Origin: Saussurea involucrata
Lineage: Eukaryota > Streptophyta > Magnoliopsida > Asterales > Asteraceae
Direction: 5' to 3'
Length of the DNA: 64,000 bases
Assembly (NCBI GenBank): GCA_033807775.1
Contig: CM066314.1
Coordinates: 146,247,429-146,311,428 of the forward strand
Positions 1 to 8,820 of this stretch are shown in pieces. The notes beneath the pieces are model-generated. The model was not told the origin of the DNA and searched no databases. It saw only the letters and a program-made list of their open reading frames with translations. Position 1 is the first letter of the stretch; every line of letters starts with the position of its first letter. The translations under genes and the position numbers were made by a program.

Positions 1-198
1 TTTTTCTTTATCAATTCACTTTATTTTTCCTACATCACAATGTTTACTTTCTTTATTTATTTCCTTTAAGTTACTCTAGTTATCCACTTGAACTTAGGAA
101 CATCTTAGTTCTCTCACTCTCTTAGGATCTTGCGTTAGATCACTCCTTTTACCTTTGGATCACTCAAATCGTCTTACGATCACTTAAGTGCCCGAAAC

Positions 199-3100
199 AT
201 GAATACTCAAGACGCGTTAGCAATAGGATCTGAACTCAAACCACCGATCCTGTACCGAGGAGAGTATAACGTATGGAAAGACCGCTTCATGAGTTTTATC
301 GAGACCAAGTCTCTCTACGATGAGATCTTCCGATTGTTGACCCACAGACCAATTCCTCCTCCAATGATGGACATCCAAGCGCAAGAAGGCGGACCCCAAG
401 CTCAACGGGTGGTCAAACCTTATGACAAGCTGACTTCTGAAGAAAAGAGGCAAGTAGATGGTGATAGACTGGCGAAGACGTACCTCGTCTACAGTCTTCC
501 AAATAATATCTACTGCAGCATCGACAGTCAGAAAGACACGGTCAAAGGAATGTGGGATCAACTGGCGAAAATTGTGCAAGGTAGTCGCGAGGGGAACCAG
601 CTGAAGATAACCAACTGCCTCACTCGATATGAAGCGTTCAGGGCCAAATGAGGGGAATCACTAACCGAGACTTACGAAAGATTCTGCACGCTCATCAACG
701 ATCTTCACAAAAACAACATCTTTAAGACGAACACAGAGAACAACATCAAGTTCTTGAACAACCTTCAGCCTGAATGGAAGGGATTTGTCCACCATGTTCG
801 TCACAATCGTTCTTTAGAGAATGTTCCACTGCACGAACTCTATGAGATGCTGTTAGAAGATGAAGATGATGTTCGTGAACTCATGGGAGATCAGAAGTCT
901 AGCGAGAAGACGAAAGAAGACCATCTTGCTCTCATATCTCACAAAAAGGACAAACACGTTCAAAGAAGTTCTCATCGAGGAGAAACCCATAGTGAGACTG
1001 AGTATGAAGATGAAGAACCTGAAAGTGATTCTGACCCTGATCTTGATGGAATCAAGAAAGTTGTTGCCCTACCTACCAGAGAGTACGCAAGGAAGAAATT
1101 CTTCAAGAAGCCATCTAATAACAACCAGCGTTACTCTACCAACACGAAGCGCCGAGACTATCGAGACAAGTATGATGGGAAGTGAAAGTCTGATGAAGGA
1201 AGGAAGAAGAATGAGAAAGGCAAGAAGTCAGAAGGGAAGTCAGACGAGCGAGATGATGATGAACCGGTGAAGTGTTACAGTTGCGTAAAACGAGGACACT
1301 TTGCCAGAGACTGCCGAAAACCTGTAGTGCGCAATGCTGAGTACTACAAGAACAAAATGTTGTTGGCAAGGCAGAAAGAAGCAGGTAAAGCGTTGATGGC
1401 AGAAGACGATCACTGGCTCGTCTTGACTGAAGATGAAGAGGAAGAAGTTGAAGCTCATATGTGCTACACTGGCACTCAGCCCGAAGAATCTGACAAGGAA
1501 AAAGCTGAATGCCAGGTATGTGCTTCCTCTAATGCTAAGCTTATTGATCAGATGCAAGTCATGGTGCATACTTTAGATTCTTTTTAACAAAAGATTAAAG
1601 TCAAAGATGCTCAAATAACTAAGCTAGAAGCCGATGCTAAAATTAAGTATGACACCATAGGCAAGCTAGCTATTGAAAAGGCTGGAGATAAGTGTGTGAT
1701 AGAAAACTATCAATCCGAATGCTCAGCCATTTCAGAAAGAGCAGAATCCTTAGAGACCCAACTATCTGAATTCACACAAAAGTTAAAAAAGTCTCAGGAG
1801 GAGTATTCAAAGAGTGTTGTTCTTCAAGAAAACGTTCAAAAACAAAATGATTTGTTGACTAATAAGCTTAAGGATCTAGAATCCAAACTTTATAAACTTG
1901 GTCAATCGGAACAAACCATTCATTTGAATAAACCGAAGGAATTCAAGTATTACAACTCTCAATGGGGACTCGGATATGATAATCCGTGTTACCTTAAGAA
2001 AATCTTATCAAAGGTTCCCACCCTTTATGAGTTCAATGTTTTGGGACTAGATAAGAAATATCTTGAGTATAAAATCAAGTGGACAAAACCGTCACAGGAG
2101 GATGAGGAAAAGGAAGACCATAAAAGAAAAACAGGAATTCCTCTACCAAAAGTAGGGGAAAGCCTGAAAATGTTGACACTAAATAGAAAGATGAGCCACC
2201 TCGAAAGAATATAAATGTACAAGTTCCTTTCGTGTACAACACACTTAATGCATCTTATTTGAAAACCAAAACACCTTACCTCTCAAATGATTACTTTGAC
2301 ATTTGTTCTCTTGCTAAAACTGTGGAAACTCCAGTTCCAGTTACGGCAACACCAGATGTAGGATCTAACGATCAATCAGAGTTCAAACGATATATTCCAC
2401 CTCTGATTTTGGAAAACATCATTTTCAAACTCGAAGAATCAATTGTGAGGGACAAGGTTATTTTTGACACCGAAAGAATTGTACTTTTATCGACTATAGA
2501 CAAGCTCAAACAGAACAAAACTGATTCATTATCCGAATCAGAAAGAACGAGTTATAAAACCGTAATTGCCAAATTGAATTCTCAATTGTCCGCCTTGGCG
2601 GCCGAGGCTTTAACAGAAAGAATGACTAAGGAAAGTCCCGTGGATACTCCAATGAAGCTTGCCTCTCCTGAAACCATCTCGGTTGACCCGTCAACTACTT
2701 GTTCGGATAGTTCCTCGTGCAAAGCTTTTCTAGGAGTGTCTCATGACACCAATGATAAGAGTTTGAGTTACCAAGATAAAGGTAAGACGGTTCAAACCGA
2801 ATCTGTTCAAAGGAATCTTTTTCCAGACTTTAATAATCCCTTTGCGGATGATTCATTTAACTGCTCCTCATCTGACTTTAATGGTGAACCCCCATTTGAT
2901 TATGTACGACGGTTTTATGAGTTTATGAATTCCTCTGTTTGTCATGATGATGATGTTTCAAAAATTGATTTTGCTCCAAAGCTTGCAAGTCACACTCAAT
3001 TTCTATAGAAGATGCCCACCCCGGTAAATTTTGAAAAAGGAGAATGTTCAAACTCCAAAAACGTTTCTGAGAACATTTCTTCAAAATCTAAAACTAAACG

Positions 3101-3602
3101 TCGGTCCAAAAAACGATCTAAAATCGGTAAACGATCTAAAAGACAACCCTATTACTCCAGCTCCTCTGACAATAACTGTAATGTCATTTCAGATAGAACG
3201 GGTCGAGGGAGAGCTGTTCAACAAGAGTGGGTAGAAAAGAAGCCTAAGTTACGCCACGAGAAGACTCAATCTTTTAATTCATTTTCGCATATTAGGGAGA
3301 ACGATAACAATCATGATTTTGCTTTTAATAAGTCCGTTGAACATGGTTTTCAATTTCTGTTTAAACTTAATTCAGTTCAGCAATTGATTCAGATTTCGCG
3401 TGATTGTGTCCGTTGTTCTTTGTGTGGAATGAATGATTTTGTCGACTCTAAACATGCATCTCATTGGTTTGGTACATATCATGTGTTTAATTCCCGTTCT
3501 TCTAAATCCCGAAAAGGACCCAAATCTAAACGGGCCCCAAGAGAAGGTGTTGCACCTAACGTATCAGGACCCATTTATAAATGGGTACCTAAGAACCCCT
3601 AA
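199..3602 (+). pseudogene. gag: Element A gag (copy 1), long copia nucleocapsid polyprotein with stops and one frameshift
   Basis: Gag builds the virus-like particle that packages the element RNA. The ATG at 199 opens a frame with a retrotransposon gag core and one CCHC zinc knuckle (CYSCVKRGHFARDC) near 1273-1314. A Lys/Glu-rich probable coiled coil follows at about 1590-2200. A second Cys-rich patch (CVRCSLCG) lies near 3410-3430, and the frame ends with a KWVPKNP motif at a natural TAA. Stops at 649, 1183 and 1585 lie in the starting frame. A frameshift near 2200 moves the frame, which then has one more stop at 3006. About 1130 codons is long for copia but fits SIRE-type gags with coiled-coil extensions. 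Not functional as it stands. Confidence 0.85.
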
Positions 3603-3625
3603 TTTCTGTTTTATAGCCCGGTCAT

Positions 3626-4246
3626 GTGTGGTTTCTTGATTCCGGTTGCTCCAAACACATGACTGGTAAACGGGAGCTCCTCACCAACTTCAAGGAGAAG
3701 TACTGCGGTGACGTTCGTTTCGGGAATGACAATGCAGCCCCGATTATGGGCTATGGCAATCTAGTTCAAGACAACCTTACCATAAAGCGAGTGTCCTATG
3801 CTGAAGGCTTGGGACACAACCTCTTCAGCATCGGCCAATTCTGTGACAAGAATCTTGAAGTCAACTTTAAGGCGAAGAGAAGCAGCATTCGTAACGAAGA
3901 CGGAACGAAGATCCTCGCTAGGACTCGAAGAACGAATCTGTACACAATCAACCTCGCCTCTCTGAAGACCGATAAAGCTGTATGCCTCCTGTCCAAAGAA
4001 ACTACTCAACAGAACTGGTTGTGGCATCGACGACTTTCCCATCTTAACTTCAAGCATATAAACAAGCTGGTGCTAGGCGGACTCGTCAAAGGAATGCCAG
4101 AACTAAGGTTCGAGAAAGAACATCTCTGCTCCACATGCGAGATAGGCAAAATGAAGAAGGCGACTCATAAACCGAAAGCGGTTCCAAGCACGTCCAGACC
4201 TTTGGATCTTATACACATGTATCTATGTGGTCCTATGCGCGTTTAA
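3626..4246 (+). pseudogene. pol: Element A protease and GAG-pre-integrase domain (copy 1), integrase core lost
   Basis: The frame opens directly after a TAG at 3614-3616. It shows the aspartic protease motif WFLDSGCSKHMTG, then LGHNLFSIGQFCD, then the zinc-binding pre-integrase domain with WHRRLSHLNF and CSTCEIGKMKK. It ends at a TAA at 4244-4246, just where the integrase catalytic core should begin. Only about ten more recognisable codons follow before the sequence jumps to a region that normally lies beyond the integrase. The DDE residues are absent, so an internal deletion removed the catalytic core. Cleavage of the polyprotein may once have worked; integration in cis could not. Confidence 0.85.
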
Positions 4247-4317
4247 AGCATTAATCACAAGAAGTATGTACTGGTTTCGCTTCTGAACATGTCAGTTCAG
4301 AACCCGTGCTCACATGA

Positions 4318-5853
4318 GTGCTGGCCTCCACTCATTCTAGATCGGAAACCACACACACTCAAGTAGATCCTTCTTCGTCCAATACTTCGAAGAAACAACG
4401 TTCTGATTTAGATCTACTTTTCGAACATTTTTATAACGATTTTCATTTGTCCCCTGTATCTACTGATGATTTTTTGAATGCAGATGGAGCTGTGGTGGTG
4501 TCATCGTAAGTTACTCGTCCTCCATAAACTCCCAACACAACATCATCGAAGGACTCACCCTCTTCACCCGCAATAGAGACGACGCCATCTTCAAGCATGA
4601 ATACGGTGTCCAAGACCGCATCCCTAGTGGTTCAACCCATACTGTCATCCCCCGAATCAAGCAACAGTGTCTCTCACACCGACACAACAGAAGTCTCTTC
4701 GTCAACCGCTGTTCCTTCACAACCAGCGGCCGCCACACCGTTACATCCGAGTCCATCTCAAGAGGCGGTACAAGACTTACCCCTAGGCTCATATGTTGAT
4801 CCCGACTATTCTCAACTGTTCATGGACCCGCTACCTCAGACACGGAAGTGGAATCGAGCACACCCATCTGAATAAATCATCGGTGATCCGTTCGCTCCAT
4901 TTCAAACCAGAGATTCGGTGGAAACCAAAGACGCCGCCCCCGCACTACTGAGCAACACTCAAAAACGGGCGGCAAAAGGAAATGAGTGTCTCTTTTCCAT
5001 TTTCCTCAGCAACGTTGAACCCTCAACGGTTAGAGAAGCCTTGAACAATCCGGACTGGGTGATCGCCATGCAAGAAGAACTGAACGAGTTTGAAAACCTC
5101 AAGGTATGGAGCCTGGTCCCTCGCCCAAAAAACAAGACGGTTATCAGAACGAAATGGATCTTCAAGAACAAGAAGGACGAGAATGGGATCGTTGTTCGGA
5201 ACAAGGCAAGATTAGTAGCTAAAGGGTACCGACAACAAGAAGGGATTGACTATGAAGAGACGTTTACACCTGTCGCCCGAATCGAAGCCATCAGGATGTT
5301 CCTCGCGTATGCCGCTCACAAGAATTTCACCGTCTTCCAAATGGACGTGAAAACGGCGTTTCTCAACGGCAAGCTCAAGGAAGAGGTATACGTCTCCCAG
5401 CCAGACGGTTTCGTCAGCAACTCTCACCCCAATCATGTCTACCTTCTCGACAAAGCACTGTACGGAATGAAGCAAGCACCGAGAGCCTGGTATGATGCAT
5501 TGTCTACATTTCTCATAAACGTGGCTTTCTCGAAAGGTAAAATCGACACTACTCTCTTCATTAAGAGAGAAGGTAAGGATATTATTTTGATTCAGATCTA
5601 TGTCGATGATATTATCTTCGGCTCTACGAACCCACAATACTGTCATAACTTTTCAGTCCTCATGAAATCGCATTTTAAAATGAGTATGATGGGTCAGATG
5701 AATTTATTTCTCGGTCTTCAAGTTAAACAACTGTCGACCGGGATATTCATCAATCAATCTAAGTACATCACGGATATTCTTCGGAAGTTCCAGATGGAAA
5801 ATTGTACACCCATGAAGACTCCCATGTCACCGGGTGTTACACGCCGATCCTGA
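4318..5853 (+). pseudogene. pol: Element A linker and reverse transcriptase (copy 1)
   Basis: A Ser/Thr/Pro-rich linker (4318-4875) leads into a well preserved copia RT. A single in-frame TAA at 4873-4875 splits it. RT landmarks are WIFKNKKDENG, ARLVAKGYRQQEGIDYEETFTPVAR, QMDVKTAFLNG, ALYGMKQAPRAWYD and the catalytic YVDDIIFGST. The enzyme copies element RNA into cDNA in the cytoplasmic particle. The frame is lost near 5830-5850, where it shifts into the RNase H frame. The RT domain itself, from about 4918, is one open stretch of 311 codons. Confidence 0.88.
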
Positions 5854-6541
5854 CGGAGAGGATGTGAATCCTAGTACCTATAGAGGAATGATAGGTTCAT
5901 TGATGTATTTTACGGCAAGTAGGCCGGATATAATGTTCTCCACCTTTTTGTGTGCTCGGTTTCAGTCTAAACCGAAAGAGTCACACCTTATAGCAGTTAA
6001 ACGCATTATACGTTATTTAAAAGGTACTGCTGATCTTGGCCATTGGTATCCTAAGGACACAGGTTTCGAACTCACAGCATTCTCAGATGCTGATCATGCG
6101 GGAAATATGCTTGACCGGAAGAGCACCACGGGTCACGTCCAGTTCCTTGGCGACAAGTTGGTTAGTTGGGCCTCTAAAAAGCAAATATGCGTCTCCAACT
6201 CCACGGCGAAAGCGGAGTATGTGGCCGCGGCTAGTTGTTGTTCCTAAGTCATCTAGATGCATACACAACTGAAGGATTACGGGTTCCAGTACTCGAACAT
6301 CCCAATCTATTGTGATTCCAAGAGTGTCATCACTATCACCAGCAATCCGGTCCAACATACGAAAACCAAGCATATAGACGTGCACTATCACTTCATCAAA
6401 GATCATGTGGAACGAGGTACGGTTGAACTCCATTTTGTAAGTACAGAAAATCAATTGGCAGACTTTTTCACAAAAGCCTTGGACGAAAAACGGTTCAATG
6501 AACTCGTGTCCAAGCTTGGTATGCTGAACTTGAAAGTCTAA
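5834..6541 (+). pseudogene. pol: Element A end of RT and RNase H (copy 1), two internal stops
   Basis: Copia RNase H, which removes RNA from the RNA-DNA hybrid. The frame shows YRGMIGSLMYFTASRPD, then FSDADHAGNMLDRKSTTGHVQF with the first catalytic Asp, then STAKAEYVAAASCCS. Two stops follow close together (TAA at 6245, TAG at 6254). After them the same frame continues through YCDSKSVI, KTKHIDVHYHFIKDHV and LADFFTKAL to a natural TAA at 6541. The RNase H subtype fits the SIRE lineage. Confidence 0.88.
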
Positions 6542-6806
6542 ATCCACCCTTGTGCGTGTCACACCTTCTCTTCACTACGGGTTAACTGTATCTTTGTAAG
6601 ATACACTTGTCTCGTAATATAGTCTCAGTGTTTCATTCACATCGGTGTATCGTTTTTCTGTATTTATTTAATAGTTTTTCATTTCGTTTCTCGATTTTTT
6701 TTGCATGTTTCTTTATTCCTATTCTTTTAGTCTTTGTTTTCGTCTACTTTCCCGAGCTACTAACCTCTTGTTCTGAAGGGTGTTCACCAAAGACCAAGTC
6801 CCCAAG

Positions 6807-6808
6807 GT
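6807..6808 (+). promoter_or_regulatory. Strong 5' splice-donor-like site
   Basis: The sequence CCCAAG followed by GTAAGT matches the plant 5' splice-site consensus almost perfectly. It lies 266 bases after the RNase H stop. Together with the acceptor-like site at 15963-15964, just before the 3' ORF start, it could define an intron that produced a separate message for the 3' ORF. Inference only. Confidence 0.45.
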
Positions 6809-6832
6809 AAGTTCCCCGTTATTCTTTGAATG

Positions 6833-6990
6833 TGTGAGGGGGAGCAAGTTTGATTTCTGTAGGGTTGAAAGGAAAATTATAATTTTGAAAAGTTGAGGGG
6901 GAGAGATGTAATTTTGAAAAGTTGAGGGGGAGAAAGTTATTTTTTGAAAATTTGAGGGGGAGAATTGAATTTTCAAAACCTGAGGGGGCG
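6833..6990 (+). repeat. Tandem polypurine-tract repeats, period about 29-30 bp
   Basis: Four or five units with the core TTGAGGGGGAG (starts near 6833, 6892, 6921, 6951, 6980), alternating with TTTTGAAAA-type stretches. Each core resembles a retroelement polypurine tract, the primer for plus-strand DNA synthesis. The expected place for a PPT is next to the 3' LTR, but this array is more than 4 kb upstream of it even without element B. The second copy is at 27248-27405. Confidence 0.75.
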
Positions 6991-7084
6991 AAATGTAAAT
7001 TCCTTTTCTTAAAGTTTGATTTTAAAGTTTTATTTAACTTCGGGGGTAATTTTTTCCATTGTTACAAAGTTGAGTTAAGTTGGA

Positions 7085-7440
7085 ACCGGGAGAGGTAAGG
7101 ATCCGGTACCGGGTTCACTCCTGGTATCGACCGGTATATAAACCGGATTTTTGTCTGAGGTTCATCATAAGTTTCAAAAATTCACGCCAAACCTCTCCTA
7201 AACCAACTTTTTCTCTCTACTTGAGTTTTGATCCAATCAGACCGCGATTTTCACTCTGATTCTCATGTATGTCTCCTAATCCATCTAAGTTCAGTAATCG
7301 ATCGTCATTCAGTGTTTGATTTGAAGAAAACTCGATCGTTATGCTCGATTCGATGAAGTCGGCGCCGCTAGGGTTCGCAAACCCTTCGGCCCGACTCGTT
7401 TCGCTTCAACTCGTCATGTTACTGCTTCGATTCATGTTTT
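7085..7440 (+). promoter_or_regulatory. Promoter-like and 5' UTR-like segment inside element A
   Basis: A TATATAAA box (7135-7142) is embedded in CCGGT-rich sequence. It is followed by a C/T-rich stretch resembling a plant leader (7180-7260) and a CGCTAGGGTTCGCAAACCC segment (7366-7385), typical of plant 5' UTRs. It could be an internal promoter for the 3' ORF or a captured host promoter. The sequence shows only composition and the TATA box; function is inferred. Confidence 0.35.
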
Positions 7441-7489
7441 TATCAAGTTAGCATCATAAATCGAGGTTCGTGTAGGAGTCTGAATCATT

Positions 7490-7781
7490 CGATTTGGACT
7501 TTTTGCGATCGATTCCCGGTTTGGGGAACTCCCGGTACCAATTCCGGGGTTGCGTGGTCCCGGTGTCTCACGACTTCCGGGTTCCGCCATCTCCCGGATC
7601 GGCTTCCGGGTTTGATGAGTCCCGATGTATTTGTTTTTAGCTAAGTCCCGGTATGACACCGGTTCCGGTATGACCCGGGTTCCGGATCTCACTCCGGGTC
7701 CCGGTCCCGACCCTGGTTCCGAATTTCACTCTGGGTCCCGGTTCCGGATCCGGATCCCATTCCGGTTCCGGAGTTGGGTCA
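7490..7781 (+). repeat. Degenerate CCGG-rich short repeat
   Basis: Runs of CCCGGT, TTCCGG and GGTTCC words with little else, much more GC-rich than the surroundings. The second copy carries an extra 12 bases near 28155-28175, as expected of slippage in a degenerate repeat. It may be a low-complexity minisatellite within the SIRE-type spacer. Confidence 0.7.
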
Positions 7782-8774
7782 TGTTGGGTCATCAAAGATT
7801 TGGAGATGACCTCCTGATCTCCTTACATTCTTTGAAAAACATATTTTATACTTAGAGAAATTTTAGGTTCTTTGTAATAGCTTAGTCATACTGTCAAAGT
7901 TCGGTGAAGTCAAAGATCAGCCGAAATCAAGAAGAAGGAAATCTACCAATGCGGATTGAAGATGGACTTCTCAATCCAAACTAAGCTGTCTCACCGATTG
8001 TCTCCATGAAAATCGGTGAGATCCTCAAACAGGAGAATCCTCCCTTATCTCCTTGCTAAGAAGACTTTCATCATAAGAGGTCATGTTTGCCATTCCACCA
8101 ATTCTCTCCATGAGAAATCGGTGGGATCTTCAAAATAGGAGGATCCTCACACAACGCCTTCCTAAGAAGACTCTCACCTACTTTGTCCATGACAAATCGG
8201 TGGGATCCTTAAATAGGAGGATCCTCCCTTGTGTATTTGCTAAATGGTTTTCTCATCAAAGAAGGAATGTCTGGGTATGGAGGGAAAAGGTGCATTTGTC
8301 CTTTTTCCCATTATTAGATACTGTGACCATCAAACCTTTCTAGCATCATAGGAAAAGACACATCAACTTTTGAGAGTCAAACCTATCCTTCAAATGACAA
8401 AATGACAAGTGTCCCATGCATCATATGTTCATGGCACTATATAAAGATGAAGACTTCTCCATGCAGATACAACTCTTGAAGATTACTCTGTGCTCAAGAC
8501 ACTCTACTCCTTTCTCTCCTTGAACTTTATAGCTTTCAATCTTTGTGTTTTAGAAGTTGCTTAGTTTTCAGTATTACTTTGTGAAGATTGTTAGAATAGA
8601 TTTTATATGTTCTTTCCGTAACACTCTAATTGTTCTATGTGTTCTATGTGTAATTCTTGATTTGAATATTTTCAATAAAAGAATTAATTAAAGTGAAAAA
8701 TTTGTGTATTGTATTCAACCCCCCCCCCTTCTACAATACATGTTCTTGTTCTTATTAGCCATCTGGGACTAACA
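7782..8774 (+). repeat. Element B 5' LTR (copy 1)
   Basis: TG...CA boundaries with a TATATAAAG box at 8438-8446, an AATAAA polyadenylation signal at 8674-8679 and a poly-C run near 8718. The U3 contains three tandem units with an inverted CACCGATT/AATCGGTG motif. The LTR supplies promoter, RNA start and end signals for the element. Confidence 0.92.
7985..8240 (+). repeat. Three ~85-105 bp tandem units in element B U3
   Basis: Each unit has a CACC-type half site, a TCTCCATGA core, AAATCGGTGRGATC, then a (near-)palindrome of the type GGAGGATCCTCC. Units start near 7989, 8094 and 8171. They lie about 200-450 bp upstream of the TATA box, the usual position of LTR enhancers. An 86-codon open frame crosses the repeats but is a by-product of them. 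Confidence 0.7.
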
Positions 8775-8776
8775 AG

Positions 8777-8788
8777 TGGTATCAGAGC
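8777..8788 (+). promoter_or_regulatory. Element B primer-binding site, initiator tRNA-Met type
   Basis: TGGTATCAGAGC two bases after the 5' LTR, the standard plant copia primer-binding site for minus-strand DNA synthesis. Confidence 0.93.
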
Positions 8789-8820
8789 GGAAAGTTTAAT
8801 TTCAATAAACTTGATCTACA

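Larger units (their letters stand above)
6542..7781 (+). other. Element A spacer between RNase H and 3' ORF, left part (copy 1)
   Basis: No protein-coding signal here. The stretch holds a strong 5' splice-donor-like site (6807), a tandem array of polypurine tracts (6833-6990), a promoter-like and leader-like segment (7085-7440) and a CCGG-rich repeat (about 7490-7781). Element B is inserted at its right end. Confidence 0.7.

Noticed and set aside
6719..6976. Minus-strand 85-codon frame over the polypurine array, also at 27134
   Set aside because: Low-complexity translation of the tandem PPT units.
8083..8343. 86-codon open frame seen four times (8083, 15040, 28510, 35502)
   Set aside because: It lies entirely in the element B LTRs and reads through their tandem units; no start context or domain. 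Recurrence is due to the LTR copies.
8777..8788. tRNA gene at TGGTATCAGAGC
   Set aside because: It is the tRNA-complementary primer-binding site only; no cloverleaf around it.
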